Both the position numbers and the translations under genes were made by a program. Below are positions 8,762-17,413 of a DNA stretch of 64,000 nucleotides, one piece after another. A model generated the notes under the pieces. That model saw only the letters and a program-made list of their open reading frames with translations. It was not told the origin of the DNA and made no database searches. Origin of the DNA: Neorhizobium sp. NCHU2750 (GTDB lineage: Bacteria; Pseudomonadota; Alphaproteobacteria; Rhizobiales; Rhizobiaceae); the NCBI RefSeq assembly GCF_003597675.1, contig NZ_CP030827.1, positions 1,984,001 through 2,048,000 on the forward strand. Reading direction: 5' to 3'. How positions within the stretch are numbered: position 1 is the stretch's first letter; each line of letters starts with the position of its first letter.

Positions 8762-10162
8762 TCAACACTCGACGACGTTGACGGCAAGCCCGCCGGTCGA
8801 GGTTTCCTTGTACTTCTCGCTCATGTCGTTGCCGGTCTGGCGCATCGTCTCGATACAGGCATCGAGCGGCACGAAATGCGTGCCGTCGCCCTTGATCGCC
8901 AGCGATGCGGCGGTGACCGCCTTGACCGCGCCGAGCGCGTTGCGCTCGATGCACGGCACCTGCACGAGGCCCGCAATCGGATCGCAGGTCATGCCGAGAT
9001 GATGCTCGAGCGCGATCTCGGCGGCATTCTCGATCTGCTCCGGCGAACCGCCCATGACGGCAGCGAGCCCGGCCGCGGCCATCGCCGCAGCCGACCCGAC
9101 CTCCCCCTGACAGCCGACTTCGGCGCCGGAAATCGAGGCATTGTGCTTGATGATGCCGCCGATCGCCGCCGCCGTCAGCAGGAAGTCGCGAATATCGGCC
9201 TCGGTCGCATCCTCATGGAAATGCAGGTAATATTTGAGCGTTGCGGGAATGACCCCGGCAGCCCCGTTGGTCGGCGCGGTGACGACACGACCGCCGCCGG
9301 CATTTTCCTCGTTGACCGCCATCGCATAGACGGAGAGCCAGTCATTGGCGAGGAGAGGGTTGGGACGATTGCTGCGCCACTCCTCGTTCAGCCGGTCATG
9401 GATCGCCCTCGCCCGCCGCTTGACCTTCAGCCCGCCCGGCATGATCCCGTCGACCTTGAGGCCGCGATCGATACAGCCGTTCATCGCCGCCCAGATCGCA
9501 TCGATCCCCTCGTCGAGTTCCTTCTCGCTCGTCCGGGTCAACTCGTTTGCCCGCTTCATCTGCGCGATCGAAAGCCCGGCGCCATGCGACATGTCGAGCA
9601 TCTGCTTTGCCGTCGAGAACGGATAGGGCACCCGGTCGCTGCCGGCGGCGTTCTTGGTCGCCCGCATCGCCGCAAGCTCGGTATCGGTGACGACGAAGCC
9701 GCCGCCGATCGAATAATAGATCCGCTTCAGGAGCAGCCGGCCGTCCTTGTCCAGCGCCGAGAAACTCATGCCGTTGGCATGGCCCGGCAGCGGCTGCTTC
9801 TTGTCGAAGACGAGGTCGGTGGCCGGCTGGAAAGCGTAAGCCGGATGGCCGGGCGGCGTAACACGCCCCGTGCGCTCGACCTCGGCGATGATATCGTCCA
9901 TCCGGTCCGGATCGACTGTGTTCGGCGCCTCGCCCATCAGGCCGAGGATCACCGCCCTGCCCGTTCCGTGGCCGATGCCGGTAAAGGCGAGCGATCCGTG
10001 CAGCGATGCCTGCAGCGCGGCGACATGCGTGCCGGCCGGACGCGGCCATTCATCCGACAGGATGAGATCGAGAAACCGGTTGGCGGCGGACATCGGTCCC
10101 ATCGTGTGGGAACTCGATGGCCCGATGCCGATCTTGAAGACGTCGAAGACGGAAAGAAACAT
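8762..10162 (-). CDS. sdaA: L-serine ammonia-lyase (iron-sulfur type)
   Basis: This 466-residue enzyme deaminates L-serine to pyruvate and ammonia using a catalytic [4Fe-4S] cluster. It is the single-chain form with fused beta (about residues 3-160) and alpha (about 190-460) domains. The N-terminal [20 protein letters not shown] is diagnostic. The cluster cysteines are in [20 protein letters not shown] and [10 protein letters not shown]. It starts at the ATG at 10162. The glycine cleavage genes lie 20 kb away and share no operon, although both feed one-carbon and serine metabolism. Confidence 0.96.
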   Translation of the reverse strand: MFLSVFDVFKIGIGPSSSHTMGPMSAANRFLDLILSDEWPRPAGTHVAALQASLHGSLAFTGIGHGTGRAVILGLMGEAPNTVDPDRMDDIIAEVERTGRVTPPGHPAYAFQPATDLVFDKKQPLPGHANGMSFSALDKDGRLLLKRIYYSIGGGFVVTDTELAAMRATKNAAGSDRVPYPFSTAKQMLDMSHGAGLSIAQMKRANELTRTSEKELDEGIDAIWAAMNGCIDRGLKVDGIMPGGLKVKRRARAIHDRLNEEWRSNRPNPLLANDWLSVYAMAVNEENAGGGRVVTAPTNGAAGVIPATLKYYLHFHEDATEADIRDFLLTAAAIGGIIKHNASISGAEVGCQGEVGSAAAMAAAGLAAVMGGSPEQIENAAEIALEHHLGMTCDPIAGLVQVPCIERNALGAVKAVTAASLAIKGDGTHFVPLDACIETMRQTGNDMSEKYKETSTGGLAVNVVEC

Positions 10163-10447
10163 GGGTGTCCCAAAAATCCAAAGGCCAGCCGATATGGGCC
10201 ACGGTTAGATGCCGGCTTATCGCAGTGAGGCTACGCCATATCACCGTGCCGTCATGTTGGCCGTCCGACACTCGTTTGAGCATCAACGACATGCGTTTCC
10301 CATATGCTGCTTCGCTGGGCGAGAAGCAAGAGCGGCAGGGTTGAGACATCTGTCCCGGCACTTGCGCTGATAGCGCCTCTTGCCGCCGCCGTCGAAACAA
10401 AGCAAGAGATGCGGGATGATACGTTTCTCGGGTTCCGGCAGCTTCCC

Positions 10448-11140
10448 ATGATTCTGGCTGATTACGTCGCACTCGCCCTGTTTGCCTTTCTCTGGGCGCT
10501 TTACTCCTGGTTTACGGCAGGCTCCGGCGGCCGTTTCCTGCCGCGCCAGAGCCTCAACAAGGCGATGGCCGAGCGCCGGCAGCGCTGGATCTACAACGCG
10601 CTGAAGCGCGAGCTGAGGATGATCGACACGCAGATCTTTGCTGGCCTGCAGAACGGCACAGCCTTTTTCGCCACCTCGTCGATCTTCGCGCTTGGCAGCT
10701 GTTTTGCCCTGCTCGGTGCCGCCGACAAGGCCGATGCGGTGTTTTCTAATCTGCCTTTCGTCCCCTATACCGGCCATGCCGCCTTCGAGCTGAAGGTGGG
10801 CGGTCTCGCCTTCCTGCTCGGCTATGCCTTCTTCAAATTCGGCTGGGCCTACCGGTTGTTCAACTATTGCACCATCCTGTTCGGTGCCCTGCCGATGACC
10901 AAGGACGCGGAGGCCGATCCCGTCCATGCGCGCCGCGCCGCCGACCATGTGGTCCGGATGAACACGATCGCCGCCGGTCACTTCAATGCCGGTCTTCGGA
11001 CACTTTTTCTGTCTATCGGCTATCTCGGTTGGTTTGCCGGGCCCTATGTGTTCATGGCAACGACAGTGATCATCATCGTCGCGCTGCTACGCCGCCAGTA
11101 TTTTTCCGAGGCGCGGCTCGCCATCATGGAAGACGAGTAA
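10448..11140 (+). CDS. DUF599 family membrane protein
   Basis: The product is a four-helix integral membrane protein of about 230 residues belonging to DUF599. Characteristic parts are the N-terminal helix after MILADYVALALF, the basic loop with NALKRELRMIDTQIFAGLQN, and the second half helices ending in ALLRRQYFSEARL. The frame is open from 10304. In-frame ATGs at 10409 and 10448 are both plausible; 10448 fits a start just before the first membrane helix. It precedes the DUF1624 gene by 11 bp, so the two are probably co-transcribed. Confidence 0.8.
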   Translation: MILADYVALALFAFLWALYSWFTAGSGGRFLPRQSLNKAMAERRQRWIYNALKRELRMIDTQIFAGLQNGTAFFATSSIFALGSCFALLGAADKADAVFSNLPFVPYTGHAAFELKVGGLAFLLGYAFFKFGWAYRLFNYCTILFGALPMTKDAEADPVHARRAADHVVRMNTIAAGHFNAGLRTLFLSIGYLGWFAGPYVFMATTVIIIVALLRRQYFSEARLAIMEDE

Positions 11141-11151
11141 GGACTGAAATA

Positions 11152-12159
11152 TTGACGCTAGCCGATACAAAACCGCAGCCGCAGGCAGGCGGGCGCTCTC
11201 CGCGCATTCTGCTGATCGACACCCTTCGCGGCGTCGCGCTGATTGCCATGGCAAGCTACCACTTCACCTGGGATCTCGAATATTTCGGCTATGTCGATCC
11301 GGGCACGGCAACGCAGGGCTTCTTCCGCATCTATGCCCGCTGCATCGCCAGCACCTTCCTGTTTCTCGTCGGCATTTCGCTGGTTCTGGCCCATGGCCGG
11401 GAGATTCGCTGGCAGGCCTTCGGCAAAAGGCTTGCCATGGTGGCCGGTGCCGCCATCCTCGTCAGCATCGCCACATTCTATATCTTCGCCGATGAATGGA
11501 TCTATTTCGGCATCCTGCACAATATCGCCGTCACCAGCCTGATCGGCGTCCTGTTTACCCGCCTGCCCTGGTTCGTGCCGGGCATCGTCGCAGCCGTGAT
11601 CGTCGCGCTGATGGTGACCGACTACAGCCTGGTGCCCGGCCTGATGGACAGCCCGATCTTCGACACCCGCTGGCTGTCATGGATCGGCTTTGCCGAAATG
11701 CCGCCGCGCTCCAACGATTACGTGCCGATCTTCCCCTGGATCGCCGCAGTGCTTTTCGGCATTGCCGTCGCTGGCTGCGTCGTTGCGCGCGGCTGGCACC
11801 TGAAGCTCGCCAACGTCCAGGCGCGCAAGAACATCCTCACCATGGCGGGCCAGCACAGCCTCGCCTTCTACCTGCTTCACCAGCCGGCATTGCTGGCGCT
11901 GCTCTATCTCTTCTCGCTCGTCCACCCCGCACCGCCGCCGGACCTGCGGCTAAGCTATATCAACAGCTGCCAGCCGAGCTGCATGCGCGACACCCATAAT
12001 GCCGAGCTCTGCCGGAATTTCTGCAACTGCACTGCCGACAGGCTGGCCAGCGAAAACCTGATGACGTCGCTGCAGAACGGCACGATCACCCCACAGGACA
12101 ACCGCATCCAGATCCTTGCACAGGAATGCTCGATCCAGGCGGAACAGCCTCAGCAATAG
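11152..12159 (+). CDS. Heparan-alpha-glucosaminide N-acetyltransferase-like membrane protein (DUF1624)
   Basis: This 335-residue polytopic membrane protein begins the DUF1624 domain with RILLIDTLRGVALIAMASYH, where the histidine is the conserved one of the family. About eight membrane helices follow up to residue 265. The start is the TTG at 11152, preceded by AAGGACTGAA; upstream frame lies inside the DUF599 gene. The C-terminal tail is unusual, with six cysteines (SCQPSC, LCRNFCNC, ECS) that could form periplasmic disulfides. Related proteins transfer acetyl groups to sugars across membranes, but the substrate here is unknown. Confidence 0.82.
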   Translation: MTLADTKPQPQAGGRSPRILLIDTLRGVALIAMASYHFTWDLEYFGYVDPGTATQGFFRIYARCIASTFLFLVGISLVLAHGREIRWQAFGKRLAMVAGAAILVSIATFYIFADEWIYFGILHNIAVTSLIGVLFTRLPWFVPGIVAAVIVALMVTDYSLVPGLMDSPIFDTRWLSWIGFAEMPPRSNDYVPIFPWIAAVLFGIAVAGCVVARGWHLKLANVQARKNILTMAGQHSLAFYLLHQPALLALLYLFSLVHPAPPPDLRLSYINSCQPSCMRDTHNAELCRNFCNCTADRLASENLMTSLQNGTITPQDNRIQILAQECSIQAEQPQQ

Positions 12160-12171
12160 AGATAGAGTAAA

Positions 12172-12558
12172 TCACGTACCGACGCCGAGTTCGGCGAGCC
12201 GCGTCAGGCAGGCTTCCTCGACGTTGTCGAGTTCCGCAAGCGTCTCGTCGATATCCTTGCGCTTCTGGCGCAGATCGTCGCGCTTCTCGTCGATGCGCTT
12301 CATCAGGAGCTTGAGCTGGCCCGTCTCGCCGGGCGGTTCCTTGTAGACCTGAATGATCTCGCGGATTTCCGCGATCGTGAAACCGATCCGGCGGCCTCTG
12401 AGAATTTCCAGGATGAGGCGACGGTCGGCTGCCCGAAACAGGCGCGTGCGCCCGCGCCGCTCCGGATGGATCAGGCCTTCGTCCTCGTAAAAACGGAGTG
12501 TGCGGGTCGACACGCCGAATTCGCGCGTCAGCTCGGTAATACTGTAATATTTGTCCAC
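12172..12558 (-). CDS. MerR-family transcriptional regulator (LiuR-like)
   Basis: The 128-residue protein has an N-terminal MerR winged helix-turn-helix (YSITELTREFGVSTRTLRFY, residues 5-24), then the conserved wing DEGLIHPERRGRTRLF and a long dimerisation coiled coil (about 75-120). It lacks the cysteines of metal-sensing MerR members. It resembles the LiuR branch, which controls branched-chain amino acid and fatty acid degradation in proteobacteria, but no catabolic operon is adjacent. An inverted repeat directly upstream (12590-12611) suggests autoregulation. Confidence 0.88.
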   Translation of the reverse strand: MDKYYSITELTREFGVSTRTLRFYEDEGLIHPERRGRTRLFRAADRRLILEILRGRRIGFTIAEIREIIQVYKEPPGETGQLKLLMKRIDEKRDDLRQKRKDIDETLAELDNVEEACLTRLAELGVGT

Positions 12559-12589
12559 GACGGTTCCTTGCTGTCGAACCGGAAAATAA

Positions 12590-12611
12590 TTGACTTTTAC
12601 GTAACAGTCAA
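12590..12611. promoter_or_regulatory. Probable MerR-type operator
   Basis: TTGACT-N10-AGTCAA is a perfect 6-bp inverted repeat with the palindromic core TTACGTAA in the spacer. It lies 31 bp upstream of the MerR start and just after the mgtE stop. The long-spaced, dyad-symmetric architecture fits a MerR-family promoter operator, and the TTTACGTAA core resembles reported LiuR-type sites. The assignment is by position and symmetry. Confidence 0.6.
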
Positions 12612-12618
12612 ATCGCTG

Positions 12619-14034
12619 TTACTTCAGCAACCACAGCGTCGCCAGGCCGAGAAAGCTCATGAAGCCGGTCATGTCGGTGATCGCCGTGACGAACACGGCA
12701 GACGACACCGCCGGGTCGGCGCCGACCTTGTCGAGCACCAGCGGGATCATCATGCCCGCCATCGCCGCCGCCATCATGTTGATGATCATCGCCGAGGCGA
12801 TCACCATGCCGATGTGGAAATCGGCAAACCACCAACCCGCCACCGAGCCGACGACGCAGCCGAACAGCATGCCGTTGATCAGCCCGACGCCCGCCTCGCG
12901 GCGCACGACGCGCCAGGCATTGTGAATGTCGAGGTCGCGGGTGGCGAGCGCGCGGACCGTCACCGTCATCGTCTGCGATCCGGCATTGCCGCCCATGCCG
13001 GCCACAATCGGCATCAGGATGGCGAGTGCCACGATTTGCTGGATCGTCCCTTCGAACAGCGAGATGACCGAGGCCGACATGAAGGCGGTGAACAGGTTGA
13101 CCATCAGCCACGGCACGCGCGAGCGTGACGTGTCGACCACCGAGTCGGACAGTTCTTCGTCGCCGACACCCGACAGGCGGCGCAAATCCTCTTCCGCCTC
13201 TTCCTGGATCACGTCGACTACGTCGTCGATGGTCAGCACCCCGACCAGCCGCCCGTTGTCATCAACCACCGCCGCCGACAGAAGGTCGTACTGCTCGAAG
13301 ATCTGCGCCGCCTCTTCCTGGTCCATGTCGGCCGGGATCGGGTGGTTCGTCTCCCGCATGATCGTCTCGATCCTCACCTGCCGCTTGGTGCGCAGGATGC
13401 GGTCGAGATCGATGATGCCGAGCAGCTTGAAGGTAGGATCGATGACGAAGATCTGGGTAAAGCTTTCCGGCAGACCTTCGTCGTCGCGCATGTAGTCGAT
13501 CGTCTGGCCCACCGTCCAGAACGGCGGCACGGCGACGAATTCGGTCTGCATGCGCCGGCCGGCCGAGCTTTCCGGATAATCCAGCGCACGGCGAAGCCTG
13601 ACCCGCTCGGTAAACGGCAGCTGCGCGAGAATTTCTTCGCGGTCCTGATGATCGAGATCCTCGAGAATGTAGACGGCATCGTCCGAATCGAGATCGCCGA
13701 TCGCCGCCGCGATCTGCGCATTCGGCATCTGTTCGACGATTTCCATGCGGATAGCGTCGTCGACCTCGGTCAGCGCCGTAAGGTCGAAATCCTTGCCGAG
13801 CAGTTTGACCAAGGCCAGGCGCTGCGCCGGCAGGATCGATTCGAGTAGGTCGCCGAGTTCCGATTCGTGCAGCTTGGCGACATTCTGGCCTAAAAACAGC
13901 GTGTCCCGGTCCGCGATCGCCGCACCGACCTGGGCGAGGAAATCGGAACGGATCGATCCGTCCTCGGAATAGATGTCGTGATGGTCTTCCCCGGCCTTCT
14001 GGCGGATGAGGGTATCGTCCTTTATATCGCTCAT
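12619..14034 (-). CDS. mgtE: Magnesium transporter MgtE
   Basis: The 471-residue protein has the full MgtE layout. An N-terminal superhelical MgtE_N domain spans about residues 45-150, tandem CBS domains about 155-280, and five transmembrane helices occupy the C-terminal 180 residues. The pore-region motif MPIVAGMGGNAGSQT is present. MgtE is a dimeric Mg2+ channel that closes when cytosolic Mg2+ binds the N and CBS domains. The start at 14034 gives the usual length. It is followed by the MerR gene, whose operator lies in the 60 bp between them. Confidence 0.96.
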   Translation of the reverse strand: MSDIKDDTLIRQKAGEDHHDIYSEDGSIRSDFLAQVGAAIADRDTLFLGQNVAKLHESELGDLLESILPAQRLALVKLLGKDFDLTALTEVDDAIRMEIVEQMPNAQIAAAIGDLDSDDAVYILEDLDHQDREEILAQLPFTERVRLRRALDYPESSAGRRMQTEFVAVPPFWTVGQTIDYMRDDEGLPESFTQIFVIDPTFKLLGIIDLDRILRTKRQVRIETIMRETNHPIPADMDQEEAAQIFEQYDLLSAAVVDDNGRLVGVLTIDDVVDVIQEEAEEDLRRLSGVGDEELSDSVVDTSRSRVPWLMVNLFTAFMSASVISLFEGTIQQIVALAILMPIVAGMGGNAGSQTMTVTVRALATRDLDIHNAWRVVRREAGVGLINGMLFGCVVGSVAGWWFADFHIGMVIASAMIINMMAAAMAGMMIPLVLDKVGADPAVSSAVFVTAITDMTGFMSFLGLATLWLLK

Positions 14035-14210
14035 CCATTACCCTCGCATCGGCCTGTCGCCATCCATAATTCGGCAACGGAAAACATTTAGTCAACAATC
14101 AGATAGCATGAAAGACTGAAGTAACTTTATCGACAGCCGCAGGGCGCTTGCGACAAGCTCTGCCGCCAGCGCTGATGCATCGCGCAAGAGCCAGAAGAGA
14201 GACACACCAG

Positions 14211-14702
14211 ATGCCCGTCCGCCCTATCCTCACCTACCCGGATCCCGGCCTCTCCCGTATCTGCGAACCCGTGTCGAACTTCGGCGAAAACCTCGCCTCA
14301 CTGGCCGGTGACCTCGTCGATACGATGCGTGCGGCGCCCGGCGTCGGCATCACCGCCGCCCATATCGGCGTCTTTGAACGTCTCTTCGTGCTGGAACTGG
14401 CGCCGGGAAAGGGCGTGCTGACCTATGTGAACCCCGAGATCCTCTGGGCGAGCGATGATCTGATCCGCCACATGGAAGGCAGCGTTTCCATGCCCGGCGC
14501 GACCGACGAGGTGGAACGGCCAAGACAGATCCGGCTCCGCTATCAGGACCTTGAGGGCACCAGCCATGAAGAGGAAGCACGGGATTTTCACGCCGTCTGC
14601 ATCCAGCACGAGATCGACCAGCTCGACGGCATCTTCTGGCTCCGCCGCCTGTCGCGCCTGAAGCGCGAGCGGCTGGTGAAAAAATGGCAGAAGGAAAAAT
14701 GA
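14211..14702 (+). CDS. Peptide deformylase homologue with degenerate active site
   Basis: The fold-defining motifs of peptide deformylase are recognisable in this 163-residue protein, but key residues differ. Motif 1 is GVGITAAHIG (44-53), with His in place of the conserved Gln. Motif 2 is EGSVS, with Ser91 where the metal-binding Cys should be. Motif 3 is QHEIDQ, with Gln137 in place of the second metal-binding His. His133 and Glu134 remain. Two of three metal ligands are thus lost, so ordinary Fe/Zn deformylase activity is unlikely. The start is the ATG at 14211 after AGAAGAGAGAC. A canonical def gene elsewhere is expected. Confidence 0.85.
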   Translation: MPVRPILTYPDPGLSRICEPVSNFGENLASLAGDLVDTMRAAPGVGITAAHIGVFERLFVLELAPGKGVLTYVNPEILWASDDLIRHMEGSVSMPGATDEVERPRQIRLRYQDLEGTSHEEEARDFHAVCIQHEIDQLDGIFWLRRLSRLKRERLVKKWQKEK

Positions 14703-14804
14703 CCTGAAGGAAAAAATCGCTCGCCGGCAGAACTCCTTCGCGTCTTGAGCGTTTGTCCCTGACAGCCCCAGAGGGATTGACGAATCGACGCAAGGAAGAG
14801 AGCC

Positions 14805-15302
14805 ATGCCGCTGAAGAAGGATATCGACGACACCTCCCGCGAGGAGGATTTTCGCGATTTTGACGACCGCAATATCGATGACGGCTGGCCCTATGCCGAT
14901 CAGCCAGGCGCCGCATCCGGCCCTGTGGATAACGCCGCCTATGGCAATTCCGGCGGCAAGACTGAGAGCGATCGCAATCCGGGCTTTCTCCTCGATCAGG
15001 CAGGTTTCGACGGCCTTGAGGAACCGCAGCGCGACAGCCTGCGCCCCGGCACGATGGGGCTCGAAAATTCCGACGATCTGGAAGAGCGGATTACCGACGC
15101 GATCGATGCGCTCGGCATAATCGACATGGACCTCATCGACATTCACGTCGAGCGGATGACGGTGATCGTCGAGGGCGAAGTCGATGATGCCGCGACCGCC
15201 CGCAAGATACTGCGCGTGGCGGGCGAGACCGCGGGCGTGACAAGGGTGATCAATCACCTGCGGCTAGCCGGCGTCGATAGCCGAATCCCCGATGAGGATT
15301 GA
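14805..15302 (+). CDS. BON-domain protein
   Basis: This 165-residue protein begins with an acidic, low-complexity part rich in Asp and Gly (residues 1-85) that is probably disordered. It ends in a BON domain (about 95-160), seen in the alternating pattern ITDAIDALGIIDMDLIDIHV and GEVDDAATARKILRVAG. BON domains bind phospholipid or periplasmic partners, but no signal peptide is visible here. It lies 100 bp after the deformylase homologue on the same strand. Function unknown. Confidence 0.75.
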   Translation: MPLKKDIDDTSREEDFRDFDDRNIDDGWPYADQPGAASGPVDNAAYGNSGGKTESDRNPGFLLDQAGFDGLEEPQRDSLRPGTMGLENSDDLEERITDAIDALGIIDMDLIDIHVERMTVIVEGEVDDAATARKILRVAGETAGVTRVINHLRLAGVDSRIPDED

Positions 15303-15304
15303 CG

Positions 15305-15727
15305 TCACCCGATGGTGACGGAAATGGCCGGAGGTGTCTTCAGCGTGTTGCTGACGGTGCAGATCTCTTCGGCCATTTCGACGATGGCGTGACTCTCGTC
15401 GTCACTCATCTCACCTTCCACCGTGATCGACACGATGAAACGTTCGATGCGAAACGGCTCCTCATGGGATTTTTCGCCGGTCACATCCGCCGTCACACTC
15501 ACGAACCGGTCGAGCAGGCCGAGCCGGCTGGCGGCTATCCTTGCACTCAGGGCCAGACAGGCGGACAGCGAGGAGAACATCAGGTCGAGCGGGTTGAAGC
15601 CCTCTTCCGAGGCGCCGGTGACGACACCCACCTGCCCGCCCGTCCGGCTTGTCACCGACGGATGACCGTTACGCGTGAGCCGTGCCGTCGCACCGATTGG
15701 GCGCGTCTTGATCTTCACATCCACCAT
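15305..15727 (-). CDS. OsmC/Ohr-family peroxiredoxin-like protein
   Basis: The 140-residue protein matches the OsmC fold. The two redox cysteines of the family are visible: one in SSLSACLALSARIA on the central helix and one in AEEICTVSNTL near the C-terminus. Members reduce organic hydroperoxides with thiol donors, Ohr type preferring lipoamide. The neighbouring lipB gene is suggestive but does not prove a functional link. It is convergent with the BON gene (2 bp between stops) and downstream of lipB by 18 bp. Confidence 0.88.
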   Translation of the reverse strand: MVDVKIKTRPIGATARLTRNGHPSVTSRTGGQVGVVTGASEEGFNPLDLMFSSLSACLALSARIAASRLGLLDRFVSVTADVTGEKSHEEPFRIERFIVSITVEGEMSDDESHAIVEMAEEICTVSNTLKTPPAISVTIG

Positions 15728-15745
15728 CGCGCGCCCCGCCTCGCC

Positions 15746-16468
15746 TCACACAGTCTCGATTTCGGTCGGCCCGAAAATATCCTCGAAAGCCTGGCGCAGG
15801 CGGATATCCACATCCTCCATCATCACCAGCATGCCGAGATCCTCGAGACTCGTCACCCCATAGGCGCTGACGCCGCAGGGGACGATCCCGGAAAAATGTG
15901 TAAGGTCTGGATCGACATTGATGGCAAGGCCGTGAAAACTCACCCAGCGCCGCAGCCGGATGCCGAAGGCGGCGATCTTGTCTTCCGCCATGCTGCCATC
16001 CTGCAGAAGCGGTTTTTCCGGTCGCCTCACCCAGACCCCGACACGATCCTCGCGCCGCTCGCCGCGCACATTCATCAGTTCGAGCGTGCGGATCACCAGT
16101 TCTTCCAGCGCCGCCACATAGGCACGCACGTCCTGTCGGCGACGCTTGAGGTCGAGCATCACATAGGCAACCCGCTGGCCAGGCCCGTGATAGGTATATT
16201 CCCCACCACGCCCCGTCTCATAGACGGGAAACCGGTCCGGCTCGATCAGGTCGGCCGAATTGGCGCTGGTGCCGGCGGTATAGAGCGGCGGATGTTCGAG
16301 AAGCCAGACGAGTTCGTCCGCCTTTCCCTCGGCAATCGCCGCCACCTCGCGCTCCATCGTCGCGAGCGCCTCCTCGTAAGGCACAGGACAGTCTGAAATG
16401 CGCCAGCGCACCGGCGGACAGTTTGTCGCAGGCAGCATCGAATGGTTGAGATCGGTTCGGGTCAGCAT
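15746..16468 (-). CDS. lipB: Octanoyl-(acyl-carrier-protein):protein octanoyltransferase
   Basis: LipB moves an octanoyl chain from acyl carrier protein to the lipoyl domains of target proteins, the first step of lipoate synthesis. LipA, encoded at 57551-58525, then inserts sulfur. This 240-residue protein carries the substrate loop [19 protein letters not shown], the conserved [15 protein letters not shown] and the acyl-thioester cysteine in [16 protein letters not shown]. Its likely clients here are GcvH and PdhC. The start at 16468 matches the usual N-terminal extension of rhizobial LipB. Confidence 0.95.
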   Translation of the reverse strand: MLTRTDLNHSMLPATNCPPVRWRISDCPVPYEEALATMEREVAAIAEGKADELVWLLEHPPLYTAGTSANSADLIEPDRFPVYETGRGGEYTYHGPGQRVAYVMLDLKRRRQDVRAYVAALEELVIRTLELMNVRGERREDRVGVWVRRPEKPLLQDGSMAEDKIAAFGIRLRRWVSFHGLAINVDPDLTHFSGIVPCGVSAYGVTSLEDLGMLVMMEDVDIRLRQAFEDIFGPTEIETV

Positions 16469-16603
16469 GAGAGCCTTCTGGCAAGAAGATCAGGGCTTGG
16501 CAAGCATCCTGTCCGGGCACCGGCTGGCGGGCCTGACAGGGTGGTCCTTGATATGGGGATTGTGGACTTCGATTTTTATCCTTCAAAAAACTGTCACGGC
16601 ACA

Positions 16604-16631
16604 CTTGTGCTGCCGGAATCCTTTTGCTAGA
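16604..16631 (+). promoter_or_regulatory. Candidate sigma-70 promoter of tRNA-Leu
   Basis: CTTGTG (16604-16609) and GCTAGA (16626-16631), spaced by 16 bp, lie 36 bp upstream of the mature tRNA. The hexamers match the rhizobial pattern CTTGAC/TATA loosely, so this is a reasonable guess. Confidence 0.4.
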
Positions 16632-16667
16632 TGCTCCCTCGCCGACGCAAATCGGCTCTACCACGAT

Positions 16668-16752
16668 GCGGTCGTGGCGGAATTGGTAGACGCGCAGCGT
16701 TGAGGTCGCTGTGGGGCAACCCGTGGAAGTTCGAGTCTTCTCGACCGCACCA
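16668..16752 (+). tRNA. tRNA-Leu (anticodon GAG)
   Basis: An 85-nt class II tRNA folds from sequence. The acceptor stem GCGGTCG pairs with CGACCGC. The D-arm contains TTGGTAGAC. The anticodon stem is CAGCG/CGCTG with loop TTGAGGT, so the anticodon is GAG, reading CUC and CUU. A long variable arm (TGGGGCAACCCG) and a T-arm GAAG-TTCGAGT-CTTC follow. CCA is encoded (16750-16752). A terminator follows directly. No integrase or duplicated tRNA end is seen nearby. Confidence 0.97.
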
Positions 16753-16756
16753 AATA

Positions 16757-16785
16757 AACCCGGCTTCGGCCGGGTTTTTTCTTTT
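16757..16785 (+). terminator. Terminator of tRNA-Leu
   Basis: AACCCGGC-TTC-GGCCGGGTT forms a stable stem, followed by TTTTTCTTTT. It begins 4 bp after the tRNA CCA end. Confidence 0.85.
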
Positions 16786-16887
16786 ATGCCCTGCACTTGC
16801 AGAAATTTCTTCATCCAACGCATAAATTTTCTGCTGCCCGCCCGAACGCGCTTTTCAGGCTTTTTTTGATGCTTACCGCGGCCCGGA

Positions 16888-17187
16888 TCAGACGGTACGG
16901 GATCTCTCCACCGCAAGCGACTGGATGACCAGCCGGCAGTTTTCGTTGCCCTCGGGCAGAAGTGTCATCGGATCGATCAGCCCCACCCCGACGCCGATCG
17001 CGTTGACGGCGGCCCAGCCCCAGTTGTCCTGAGCGTAACGCAGAAGCCCCGGCCCCTCGACCGCGATACAGGCCTTGCCCGCCTCCACCAATTCCTGCGA
17101 GGACACGCCCTTGAGTCGCTGCGACATCTCGGCGTGAAGCGGGGTGACGACGAGCATCATGAAAAAATAGCTGATCAGTGACGACAA
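16888..17187 (-). CDS. Small exported protein of unknown function
   Basis: The start chosen is the TTG at 17187 because a perfect AGGAGG lies 5 bp before it; the frame is open to 17244 but without such a site. The 99-residue product has a signal peptide (SSLISYFFMMLVVTPLHA) and a mature domain of about 80 residues. One cysteine lies in AGKACIAVEG and one in NENCRLVIQ, a plausible disulfide pair. I do not recognise the family. It lies between tRNA-Leu and a divergently transcribed DMT exporter. Confidence 0.65.
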   Translation of the reverse strand: MSSLISYFFMMLVVTPLHAEMSQRLKGVSSQELVEAGKACIAVEGPGLLRYAQDNWGWAAVNAIGVGVGLIDPMTLLPEGNENCRLVIQSLAVERSRTV

Positions 17188-17413
17188 TCGGGCCTCCTGT
17201 ACTGGACAAACAAGATAGGCACGGACCCGCTCCGCTTCCAGCATGGCGAAAAGATCACCCTACTTCGCCCGAAATGCGGCCCGCCGCGATGAACCAACCG
17301 ACGCTTCGGCAAACGAGTGAGCTTCAAAAAAAATCATCGAGCCCGCCCGCCCCATCCCGCTTGAACCACATCACCGGCTATGGTTGAACACATGCGACCA
17401 TTGCGAGCGCCAC

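Noticed and set aside
16668..16887. tRNA-Leu as an integration site for a mobile element
   Set aside because: No integrase, no duplicated tRNA 3' end and ordinary chromosomal genes on both sides.
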